This document shows, in pieces, positions 33,480-41,244 of a DNA stretch of 64,000 bases. A program made the translations under genes and the position numbers. Numbering within the stretch: the stretch's first letter is position 1; each line of letters begins with the position of its first letter. The notes below the pieces were generated by a model that was not told where the DNA came from, made no database searches, and saw nothing but the letters and a program-made list of their open reading frames with translations. This DNA is from Chryseobacterium jejuense (GTDB lineage Bacteria > Bacteroidota > Bacteroidia > Flavobacteriales > Weeksellaceae), in contig NZ_FNEG01000008.1 of NCBI RefSeq assembly GCF_900100075.1, forward strand, positions 62,001 to 126,000, written 5' to 3'.

Positions 33480-34720
33480 AAAGCCTGAAAGATTTTTTAA
33501 GAAATTTTTTTAGTAATAGTGGACATCATGTTTTCTTTTCATTTCTTATTGCTAAAATCAGTAGTTTTCTAGGATCTTTACTGATTATAAGATTGTTGCC
33601 AGAAAATGAGTTTGGGGTTTTAAGTATTGTTCTTTCTGTGCTCACTATTTTTGCTCCATTTACAGGTTTTGGAAGCAGCCAGAGTCTAATGCGTTTCGGA
33701 TCTATATCATCAGATAAAGAAGAAAAATTGAAAATCTCATCTTACTTTTTTTTCAAAGGAATTCTTTTTGAATTGATTCTTATTATCTTGTTTTTGAGTG
33801 CATCTATCTTCTATTTTCATAAATATGAAGATATCTTTATTATTTTTATTGCCTGCGCTGTAAGACTTGGAGGATTTTACTTTCTAAATCATATTCAGGT
33901 TTTTTATAGAATTACAGGCAGTAATCAGATATTTGCTAGAATTAATAATGTAGTGAATATCGGCGGGCTGTTGCTGGTATTGGTTCTTACTTATTTCTTT
34001 AAGTTTTACGGCTATCTTATAGCCATCAGTATAACCCCATATTTGTCCTTATTGTGGCTAAAAAAAGATATATATGCACATCGTGCATTCAGACTTCAAA
34101 ATTATAAAGAGATGTGGAGATACGGGATCTTTACAGCTCTTACATCCCTTACTTCAGATGCTCTTTATTCTTTGGATATCCTGTTACTTGGTTTTATGAT
34201 GAATGAAAATGCCGTTGCCAATTACAGGACTGCAATTCTGATTCCTTCAAATATTATTTTTTTAGCGACCAGTTTTCTGCAGAGTGACTTCCCGGTTCTT
34301 TCAAAAAACTTTAAGGATAAAAAGTTTCTGCAGTCCTATGTGATGAATTTTAATAAATTTTTCATTCCCATTTGCCTGGGTATCCTACTTTTCTTTTATC
34401 TGTTCAAAAAGTACATTATCATTTTCTTCTTTGGAGAATCATATGTGGAGAATACAACATTATTTATGATTTTATCAGTAGGTTTTACATTGGGAATGCT
34501 AACCAGAAATTTATATGGAAACCTTTTGCCTGCGGTAGGGAAAGTAGAAATTAATACCTGGCTAAGCACGGGTTCACTTATATTTCTGGCAGTACTTGCT
34601 TATCTATTGGTTCCTGCTTATGGAGCTATTGGGATGGGAATTGCAATGACAGCAACACTGCTTATTTCAGGTTTGGGCTTTCTGTTTTTTTTCTTTTCCT
34701 ACTTAAGGAAACTGCCTTAA
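33476..34720 (+). CDS. Polysaccharide flippase (Wzx/MOP-family membrane protein)
   Basis: A 414-residue protein with about twelve membrane helices and the MOP-superfamily layout. It starts with KISSFLGSLLIIRLLPENEFG, typical of RfbX/Wzx-type oligosaccharide flippases. It would move lipid-linked glycan units across the inner membrane. GTG start; its start overlaps the GT4 stop, so the two are translationally coupled. No polymerase or chain-length gene is seen. Confidence 0.88.
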   Translation: MKSLKDFLRNFFSNSGHHVFFSFLIAKISSFLGSLLIIRLLPENEFGVLSIVLSVLTIFAPFTGFGSSQSLMRFGSISSDKEEKLKISSYFFFKGILFELILIILFLSASIFYFHKYEDIFIIFIACAVRLGGFYFLNHIQVFYRITGSNQIFARINNVVNIGGLLLVLVLTYFFKFYGYLIAISITPYLSLLWLKKDIYAHRAFRLQNYKEMWRYGIFTALTSLTSDALYSLDILLLGFMMNENAVANYRTAILIPSNIIFLATSFLQSDFPVLSKNFKDKKFLQSYVMNFNKFFIPICLGILLFFYLFKKYIIIFFFGESYVENTTLFMILSVGFTLGMLTRNLYGNLLPAVGKVEINTWLSTGSLIFLAVLAYLLVPAYGAIGMGIAMTATLLISGLGFLFFFFSYLRKLP

Positions 34721-34734
34721 TAGCAAAATCTTTT

Positions 34735-34742
34735 TATCTTTG
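34735..34742 (+). promoter_or_regulatory. -7 element immediately before the lipoprotein gene at 34748
   Basis: TATCTTTG, an exact TAnnTTTG match, only 5 bp before the ATG, which would place transcription start at or next to the start codon (leaderless mRNA). Confidence 0.4.
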
Positions 34743-34747
34743 CTGGA

Positions 34748-35251
34748 ATGAAAAATATCTTTCTTTATATCTTATTATTAAGCGGTGTGGTTATTAGCTG
34801 CGGAAGTGATGACGATTCTTTACAAAGAATTGATCAGATTCTAAATATCTATATGAAGTCTGAAACCAATCCGGATCTACTGAATGCTAAAAAAAGTGGA
34901 TCTTTTACGAGTTTTTCAGTAAATGATATGTTAGGAGACAGAGACAACTCTCCAGTTACTACCATTCCTCTAAGAATGAGACAGGACTCTGTTTTTTATA
35001 TAGAGTATATTGCAGGAGCGAAAAGAAAGAAATTTGATTCTGCAGGTATCAATTATTATTCAAAGATGGCAGTTACCTTAAATAAGACTGTTAATAATAC
35101 TACTCAGTCGGTTACAGATATTCTTGAAATCCATTATAGAAAGACACCGGAATTATTTCAGGTTTCTGAGGTTTTATATAATACAAAATCCGTATTTTCA
35201 AAAGAATCGGGAGCGCCCAATTCCATAAATAACGTAACTGTCACAAAATAA
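34748..35251 (+). CDS. Predicted lipoprotein of unknown function
   Basis: A 167-residue exported protein with a lipobox (C18 in GVVISC) followed by GSDDD, the acidic stretch often linked to surface export of Bacteroidota lipoproteins. The mature domain is mixed alpha/beta with no recognised family. It is a single gene between the flippase and serS. Confidence 0.75.
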   Translation: MKNIFLYILLLSGVVISCGSDDDSLQRIDQILNIYMKSETNPDLLNAKKSGSFTSFSVNDMLGDRDNSPVTTIPLRMRQDSVFYIEYIAGAKRKKFDSAGINYYSKMAVTLNKTVNNTTQSVTDILEIHYRKTPELFQVSEVLYNTKSVFSKESGAPNSINNVTVTK

Positions 35252-35254
35252 TTC

Positions 35255-35262
35255 TAAATTTG
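35255..35262 (+). promoter_or_regulatory. -7 promoter element of serS
   Basis: TAAATTTG, an exact TAnnTTTG match, 52 bp before the serS ATG. Confidence 0.5.
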
Positions 35263-35314
35263 TAAAATGATTAGCTTATATTAGGCTAAATTTAATATTT
35301 AACATCTAAATAAA

Positions 35315-36583
35315 ATGTTACAAGTCAATTTTTTACGCGACAATAAAGAACGCGTTTTAGAAGGTCTTCAAAAAAGACAATTCAAGAATCTTGAGTTGGT
35401 AGACGAAGCTATTGCTACTGACGATGAAAGAAAAAGAATCCAATTTGAATTAGATTCCCAGCTTTCCGAGATCAATAAAATCTCCAAGGAAATTGGACTT
35501 TTAATGAAGGAAGGAAAGAAAGAAGAAGCGGAATCAGCAAAATCTAAAACAGCACAATACAAAGAGTCGAGTTCAGAATTGAAATCTCAGCTGGAAGTAA
35601 AAGAAACTGAATTATTAAACATTCTGTATCAGCTTCCAAACATTCCAAACGAATTGGTAAAAAACGGAGCTTCTGCTGAGGATAACGAAAATATTTTCCA
35701 GTCTCACACTGTGGAAGGTCTTGGTGAAGGAGCTATCCCTCACTGGGAGCTTGCTAAAAAATATAACCTTATTGATTTTGAATTAGGAGTAAAAATCGCA
35801 GGAGCAGGTTTCCCTGTTTATTTAGGAAAAGGAGCAAGATTACAAAGAGCTTTAGTTCAGTATTTCCTTGATAAAAACGTTGAAAAAGGATATACAGAAG
35901 TAAATCCGCCTCACGTAGTGAATGAAGCTTCTGGTTATGGAACAGGACAGCTACCTGATAAAGAAGGGCAGATGTATTATATCAATGAAGATAATCTATA
36001 TCTGATCCCTACAGCAGAAGTTCCTGTAACAAACCTTTATCGTGATGTATTATTAGATGAAAGAGATCTTCCGATTAAAAATACAGCTTTCTCACAATGC
36101 TACAGAAGAGAAGCAGGAAGTTATGGAGCTCACGTAAGAGGGCTGAACCGTCTTCATCAATTTGAGAAAGTAGAGATTGTAAGAATTGAAAAGCCAGAAA
36201 ATTCTTATGCTGTTTTAGAAGAAATGGTAGAACATATCAAGGAAATCCTTACAGATCTTGAACTTCCATTCAGAGTATTAAGACTTTGTGGCGGAGATAC
36301 AGGCTTTGCTGCTGCAATGACTTATGATTTCGAAGTATGGAGTGCTGCTCAGGAAATGTGGTTAGAAGTAAGTTCTGTTTCAAACTTTGAAACATTCCAA
36401 GCTAACAGATTGAAATGCCGTTACAAAGCAGACGGAAAATCTCAGTTAGTACACACGCTGAACGGATCTGCAATGGCATTGCCAAGAATTATGGCTGCTC
36501 TATTGGAGAACAATCAGACTGCAGAAGGAATTAAACTTCCTAAGAAAATTGCTGAATACGCAAGGTTTGATCTGATCAACTAA
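35315..36583 (+). CDS. serS: Serine--tRNA ligase
   Basis: A 422-residue class II aminoacyl-tRNA synthetase charging tRNA-Ser. The N-terminal long coiled coil (about 25-100) contacts the tRNA variable arm. The catalytic core has motif 2 (FSQCYRREAGSYG, then HQFEKVE) and motif 3 near the end (GSAMALPRIMAALLEN). The length is standard. It has its own promoter and a terminator shared with the convergent lipoprotein gene. Confidence 0.98.
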   Translation: MLQVNFLRDNKERVLEGLQKRQFKNLELVDEAIATDDERKRIQFELDSQLSEINKISKEIGLLMKEGKKEEAESAKSKTAQYKESSSELKSQLEVKETELLNILYQLPNIPNELVKNGASAEDNENIFQSHTVEGLGEGAIPHWELAKKYNLIDFELGVKIAGAGFPVYLGKGARLQRALVQYFLDKNVEKGYTEVNPPHVVNEASGYGTGQLPDKEGQMYYINEDNLYLIPTAEVPVTNLYRDVLLDERDLPIKNTAFSQCYRREAGSYGAHVRGLNRLHQFEKVEIVRIEKPENSYAVLEEMVEHIKEILTDLELPFRVLRLCGGDTGFAAAMTYDFEVWSAAQEMWLEVSSVSNFETFQANRLKCRYKADGKSQLVHTLNGSAMALPRIMAALLENNQTAEGIKLPKKIAEYARFDLIN

Positions 36584-36607
36584 AAGGTATAAAGTTTCTA
36601 TTTAAAT

Positions 36608-36637
36608 AAAAAACCACTGAAATCTTCAGTGGTTTTT
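36608..36637. terminator. Bidirectional terminator between serS and the cco locus
   Basis: AACCACTGAA and TTCAGTGGTT arms flanked by A- and T-runs, just after serS and 7 bp before the convergent gene's stop. Confidence 0.8.
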
Positions 36638-36643
36638 GTTATT

Positions 36644-37387
36644 TTATTCAGTAACAATGATGATCTTTTTATCAGCATTTTTCAATTTTGAATCTTTGTC
36701 ATTCATCGCTTTCAAATCATATTCTATTCTTACAGAGTAATCATCAACCTGTTTTAGCCAGTCATGTTTACCGGTGATAGATTTTATTTTGTTTTCAAAC
36801 TTTAAGGTAGTTCCGATGTTTTTGAGAAACATCATCATCATACCTTCCATATTTTCTGTTTCTTCTTTTGATCCTTGGGAACGAAGCACTTCTTCAATAT
36901 TTTTAGCATTGAAAAAATCTGTATTAATGGTTAATGTTTTTCCATCCCAGGTATTGAGTATGTTTTGATCAAAGGGTAATTTATCGTCTTTGTTGAAATT
37001 CTTAACAACTTCATAATCATTAGGGGTGATGTGATCTAATTTAAAGGAAAATCCAATAGGGACGGGTTTCTTGTCTTCTTTTGTAGATTTTACAAAAACC
37101 TTTTTTATAATCCTGATCGTGTCCTGATTTTCCGTTTTCAGTTTTCCTTCTTTTTTTAGAAGATCATACATGCTTGTCCACACCGTTGGGAATCTGTCCA
37201 TCTCCTTAAACTTGTCTTGTTTTAATGAATCTGGTGTCATAGCTTGCATCTCTGCCATAAACTCTCGGGTATCTACATCGGTAATCATAGATGTAGCTGA
37301 ATCTTTATGATAGATTATTTCGGTATTGATGCTGCAGGATTGTAGAGTAAACAGACTTATTAAAAATAAGACGATTATTTTCTTCAT
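36644..37387 (-). CDS. Predicted lipoprotein at the end of the cco operon
   Basis: A 247-residue exported protein with a lipobox at C18 (TLQSC). It contains lysine-rich soluble segments and no family I recognise. It follows the TauE-like gene by 19 bp on the same strand, so it could be the last gene of the cytochrome oxidase operon. A role in oxidase assembly is only positional inference. Confidence 0.7.
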   Translation of the reverse strand: MKKIIVLFLISLFTLQSCSINTEIIYHKDSATSMITDVDTREFMAEMQAMTPDSLKQDKFKEMDRFPTVWTSMYDLLKKEGKLKTENQDTIRIIKKVFVKSTKEDKKPVPIGFSFKLDHITPNDYEVVKNFNKDDKLPFDQNILNTWDGKTLTINTDFFNAKNIEEVLRSQGSKEETENMEGMMMMFLKNIGTTLKFENKIKSITGKHDWLKQVDDYSVRIEYDLKAMNDKDSKLKNADKKIIIVTE

Positions 37388-37406
37388 GGTATACTATAAA
37401 TTCTAA

Positions 37407-38132
37407 TTAATGACAGTTAACGGCTCCGTTAGGATCTTTTGAAATAGTCATCGCTTCGGCTTTTGGAGAAACATAAGGAATACCAAGTTCTAAGCCTCTG
37501 AGGATAAAAAGTCCGCCCAAAATAATCATAATGATAGGGACTGCCTTTAAAACCTTTGTTCTGAAGGCCTGGTTCATAAGATTTCCAGCCAGAACGATAG
37601 CAAACATGAATGGAAGGGTTCCCAAACCAAATAAGGCCATATATAAGGCTCCCTGCCATATTCCTCCGCCAGCAAGACTTGCTGTAAGAGCCATATAAAC
37701 CATTCCGCATGGTAAAAAGCCATTGAGAATCCCAGTTGAGAATCTCGAACGGTAATCTGCCTTTTGCAGTAAGCGTCCTAGATTGGATTTAACAGAGTAT
37801 AAAAATTTAGATAGAAAAGGAATTTTTGAAGCAAAATCTTTTCCGCCAAATGAAAATACGGCCATAACAATAAGCAGAACACCGGCTGTAATGGTTAGAT
37901 ACTTCTGAAACCCGGCCATCTCAAATCCTTGTCCTATAATCCCAAGAAGTGCACCTAATAAAGAATAGGTGAAGATCCTTCCGAACTGATAGGTAAGATT
38001 TTGAAGATAAAAATTAGCCGCCTGTTTTTTGGTTAATCCCATCGATAAAGCAATAGGCCCACACATTCCGATACAGTGAAAACCGGAAGCAAAGCCTAAG
38101 GCAATAGCCGATACAATAAGTCCTATTTCCAT
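37407..38132 (-). CDS. Sulfite exporter TauE/SafE family membrane protein of the cco locus
   Basis: A 241-residue protein with about six to seven helices. It begins FHCIGMCGPIALSMG, the short TauE/SafE-like signature found in proteins beside cbb3 oxidase genes, and carries GFLPCGMVYMALTASL in the second half. The cysteine and histidine residues near the start and the PCG motif suggest a metal (copper) transport or maturation role for the oxidase, not sulfite export; this is inferred from context. It overlaps fixH by 10 bp. Confidence 0.8.
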   Translation of the reverse strand: MEIGLIVSAIALGFASGFHCIGMCGPIALSMGLTKKQAANFYLQNLTYQFGRIFTYSLLGALLGIIGQGFEMAGFQKYLTITAGVLLIVMAVFSFGGKDFASKIPFLSKFLYSVKSNLGRLLQKADYRSRFSTGILNGFLPCGMVYMALTASLAGGGIWQGALYMALFGLGTLPFMFAIVLAGNLMNQAFRTKVLKAVPIIMIILGGLFILRGLELGIPYVSPKAEAMTISKDPNGAVNCH

Positions 38133-38575
38133 ATCACATCATAATCCATTCTATAGTCTGTTTTGTCTTTAGTCCAACTTAATCTCAGGGTATAATTACC
38201 CATCTTTAATACCTGTGCAGGGATAATGAAAGTGTGGTTGGCATCAAGATCTACAGATTTTTTGATGTCTAAATTCTGGTCGTCGGTTCTGTTTAAAACA
38301 AATTTTACCGTAGTATTTGAATGCGTATTATCTTTTGGAAAAGTGATTTTAATACCATTAGTGTCCTGGCTGAATACAGGTTTTTCCTGAAGTTCGTCAG
38401 CTCTTTTCTTGGAATCAATTACATCTTGATACTGTAATTCCTCTTCGTAATAATTATCGGTTACCATTTCAGAGTTCTTTTGCCCGTTCGGGAATAGAAA
38501 CATCATGGATAATATAAAAATAATAAATGCTGCTAATGCAATTACAACACCGTGTCCCCAACTAAAGTTCTTCAT
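38123..38575 (-). CDS. FixH-family (CcoH) oxidase assembly protein
   Basis: A 150-residue protein with one N-terminal helix (about 10-28) and a periplasmic beta domain ending in YTLRLSWTKDKTDYRMDYDVIWK. FixH/CcoH stabilises the cbb3 oxidase during assembly. It overlaps the TauE-like gene and follows ccoG by 9 bp. Confidence 0.85.
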   Translation of the reverse strand: MKNFSWGHGVVIALAAFIIFILSMMFLFPNGQKNSEMVTDNYYEEELQYQDVIDSKKRADELQEKPVFSQDTNGIKITFPKDNTHSNTTVKFVLNRTDDQNLDIKKSVDLDANHTFIIPAQVLKMGNYTLRLSWTKDKTDYRMDYDVIWK

Positions 38576-38584
38576 TTTTTCTAT

Positions 38585-40039
38585 TTAAAATTGCAGTTTG
38601 AATGGTCCTTCAAAATATGTTTGATAAGAATCGATAAGTTTACCCTTCATATCGTAAACTCCGATTGTGATGTTCTGTTTAGAAAGCTTCATTTCATCTT
38701 CCGGGAAGCTGATATTAATGGTCCCTTTTGAAATTTTATCCCTGTCTACAGGAATTTTACTTGAAGCACTATAAGTAATCTCCCCGTGAGCAGGTGCCAT
38801 TACCTTGATGGTAACCATTTTCTTCTCATTGGTTTTATTCAGGAAGGTATAATTATAAGTATTGATAATTTTTCCTTCTTTCACGAAGAATGTACTTCCC
38901 GCAGGTTTAATGAATTTAGCTTCCATTTCTCCACGGCTGTAAAGAAGATAGCCTAAGAATCCTACCAGAAGGAATAAGAAGATACTGAACCCTTTCATTC
39001 TTCCGGTAAATTTGAACTGAGTTTCTTTCTCAATTTCGTTTTCAGAAGCATATCTTACCAGTCCTTTCGGAAGACCTACTTTTTCCATTACTTCATCGCA
39101 GGCATCAATACATGCTGTACAGTTGATACATTCCAGCTGTTGTCCGTCTCTGATGTCAATTCCGGTAGGGCATACTACAACGCACTGATGACAATCAATA
39201 CAATCTCCTTTTCCTGCTGCTTTTCTATCTTCTCCTTTTCTCCATTTTGATCTTCCTTCTCCTCTTTTGAAGTCATAGAAAACGTTGATGGTATCTTTAT
39301 CAATTAATACTCCCTGAAGTCTACCGTATGGGCATACCAATGTACATACCTGCTCTCTGAACCATGCAAATACAAAGTAAAATGCAGCAGCAAGGAGAAT
39401 CATTACGATAAAATTGGTAGGATGTGCAAATGGCCCTTCAGACACAATTTTGATTACTTGTTCATAGCCCACAATATACATGAACATAAAGTGAGTAATG
39501 ATTAATGAAATAACAATGTAAACAAACCATTTTAAAGTTCTTTTCCAGATCTTCTCGCTGTTCCACTCTTGTCTGTCCAGCTTCATTTGCTTGTTTCGGT
39601 CACCTTCAATCAGATATTCGATTTTACGGAAGATAGATTCCATAAAAATTGTCTGAGGGCAAATCCACCCGCAGAAAATTCTTCCGAATGCAATCGTAAA
39701 AACGATAATAAAGATTAATGATGCGATGGCTCCTAAAGTAAGGATAAAAAAGTCCTGTGGATAGAAAGGCTGTCCAAAAATGAAAAACTCTCTGTCTATC
39801 ACATTGAATAATAACAATGGATTACCATTAATTTTGATGAATGGTAATGAAAAATAAATAATTAATAAGAGATAACTTACAATGTTTCTATAGTTAGTGT
39901 ATTTTCCTTTTGGTTTTCTCGGAAATACCCATCTTCTTTTACCGGATTGCTCCATTGTCCCGATAGAATCTCTGTAAGTTTCAGGGTCCAGAACCTGTCC
40001 CTGTCCGCCTCGTACTTCTATTTCTTCTATGTCTGACAT
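38585..40039 (-). CDS. ccoG: Cytochrome c oxidase accessory protein CcoG
   Basis: A 484-residue membrane protein with about five helices and a cytoplasmic ferredoxin-like region. Motifs: CGWICPQT, CTLVCPYGRLQG, CIDCHQCVVVCPTG and CINCTACIDACDEVM. The last two form two 4Fe-4S sites; the first two are copper/Fe-S-linked cysteine pairs of the family. The C-terminal 140 residues form a periplasmic Ig-like domain. CcoG is thought to reduce copper for cbb3 assembly. It starts 95 bp after the ccoP stop, with a hairpin between them. Confidence 0.95.
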   Translation of the reverse strand: MSDIEEIEVRGGQGQVLDPETYRDSIGTMEQSGKRRWVFPRKPKGKYTNYRNIVSYLLLIIYFSLPFIKINGNPLLLFNVIDREFFIFGQPFYPQDFFILTLGAIASLIFIIVFTIAFGRIFCGWICPQTIFMESIFRKIEYLIEGDRNKQMKLDRQEWNSEKIWKRTLKWFVYIVISLIITHFMFMYIVGYEQVIKIVSEGPFAHPTNFIVMILLAAAFYFVFAWFREQVCTLVCPYGRLQGVLIDKDTINVFYDFKRGEGRSKWRKGEDRKAAGKGDCIDCHQCVVVCPTGIDIRDGQQLECINCTACIDACDEVMEKVGLPKGLVRYASENEIEKETQFKFTGRMKGFSIFLFLLVGFLGYLLYSRGEMEAKFIKPAGSTFFVKEGKIINTYNYTFLNKTNEKKMVTIKVMAPAHGEITYSASSKIPVDRDKISKGTINISFPEDEMKLSKQNITIGVYDMKGKLIDSYQTYFEGPFKLQF

Positions 40040-40060
40040 ATTGTAATGTATTTAAAAAAG

Positions 40061-40111
40061 AAAAAACATAATTCGTTACTATTTTTAAGGTAATAACAAA
40101 TTATGTTTTTT
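40061..40111 (-). promoter_or_regulatory. AT-rich hairpin between ccoP and ccoG (candidate attenuator or processing site)
   Basis: AAAAAACATAATT (40061-40073) is the reverse complement of AATTATGTTTTTT (40099-40111). On the minus strand the second arm is followed by T-rich sequence. It could partly stop transcription between the structural and accessory genes. Confidence 0.5.
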
Positions 40112-40134
40112 TCATATGTTTCTAATTTTTTAGA

Positions 40135-41016
40135 TTATTCTTTTTCCCAGTGTGCTTCAGTTCCTTGAGGAGCAGCTCCTCCTTGAGCCGGAGTTACTGG
40201 TGGTAATTCCTGGTTGATGTGATATACATACGCTGCAATCTTTTCAATTTCAGCTCCAGAAACTTCTCCGTTTTTACCGAATGCTCTCATCGCAGGGTTA
40301 GTAGGAGAACCATTCCAGTCCATATGGAATACGTTTTTGAATAACGTCTTCTCTGGCATGTTGATCCAGTGGTTATCCGTTAAGTTTGGACCGATACCTC
40401 CACTACCGTCTTCTTTGTGACAAGATGCACAGTTTGTTTTGAATAATTCTTTACCTTCTGCAATATTATCTGCTGAATATTTAGCAGTTTCAATAGTTAC
40501 AGGCGGCTGGCTTGCTTCATAAGCTGCAATGCTTGCCAATTGCTCCTTATATTCTTTTTCATACTCGCTTAACGGGTGAGCGAAATCTGTAAATGAATAT
40601 GCGGCAATATATACAATACAAAAAGCAGTCCCAAAGTAGAATAAACCTACCCACCATTTTGGTAATTGGTTATCCAACTCCATGATTCCATCGAAACCGT
40701 GGTCAATAAGGATATCTTTTTCTTCTGTATCAGATTGCTTTTTAAAGGCAGCTGCATACATTCTTTTGAAGAAAGGAATTTTCTTTTCAGCTAAATAAGC
40801 CGCTTTCTCTTCCGGAGATAGTTTTTTGAATTTGTTGTTTTCAATCAAATCTCCAATAGAACTGTGGATAAAGGCAAGGATACTACCAATAACAACAGTT
40901 CCCCAGAAGTAAGGCGAAGCTAGGAACGCGTAGCTCTGCACAAACAAATAATAAAAAACTATTAAAAGTCCGATTATTATCAAGATGTTTACAACAACAG
41001 GTGTTCTTTGTTTCAT
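40135..41016 (-). CDS. ccoP: cbb3-type cytochrome c oxidase subunit CcoP
   Basis: A 293-residue protein. Two helices (about 8-30 and 38-53) precede a soluble stretch. The CcoP signature GFDGIMELDNQLPKWW (107-122), a third helix (about 122-142) and a cytochrome c domain with a single heme site CASCH at 196-200 follow, with a Met ligand candidate later. Proteobacterial CcoP is usually diheme; only one CXXCH is present here. It is flanked by ccoQ (10 bp) and ccoG. Confidence 0.93.
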   Translation of the reverse strand: MKQRTPVVVNILIIIGLLIVFYYLFVQSYAFLASPYFWGTVVIGSILAFIHSSIGDLIENNKFKKLSPEEKAAYLAEKKIPFFKRMYAAAFKKQSDTEEKDILIDHGFDGIMELDNQLPKWWVGLFYFGTAFCIVYIAAYSFTDFAHPLSEYEKEYKEQLASIAAYEASQPPVTIETAKYSADNIAEGKELFKTNCASCHKEDGSGGIGPNLTDNHWINMPEKTLFKNVFHMDWNGSPTNPAMRAFGKNGEVSGAEIEKIAAYVYHINQELPPVTPAQGGAAPQGTEAHWEKE

Positions 41017-41026
41017 AAAAAATAGT

Positions 41027-41227
41027 TTAATTTTTTAAATTAAAATCGTCGTCTTCATCCTCTCCAAGCGGAGCTTCTTCTTCCTCTTTGTAATATTTCT
41101 TAGGCTTGCTAAAAACATAGATTACCAGAGCTACGAAGAACAGCATAAAGAAAATCAGAGCCAGGGTCTGGTAGAAGCCAGCATTTTCTGTATTGGATAA
41201 TATATCTTTAAAGTTCTGAGGAATCAT
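41027..41227 (-). CDS. ccoQ: CcoQ-like small membrane subunit
   Basis: A 66-residue protein with one helix (about 18-40, TLALIFFMLFFVALVIYVF) followed by a lysine-rich KPKKYYKEEEE stretch. The size, topology and position between ccoNO and ccoP match CcoQ, which stabilises the cbb3 complex. The acidic tail is divergent from proteobacterial CcoQ. Confidence 0.8.
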   Translation of the reverse strand: MIPQNFKDILSNTENAGFYQTLALIFFMLFFVALVIYVFSKPKKYYKEEEEAPLGEDEDDDFNLKN

Positions 41228-41244
41228 ACTAACCTTTTAATGTT

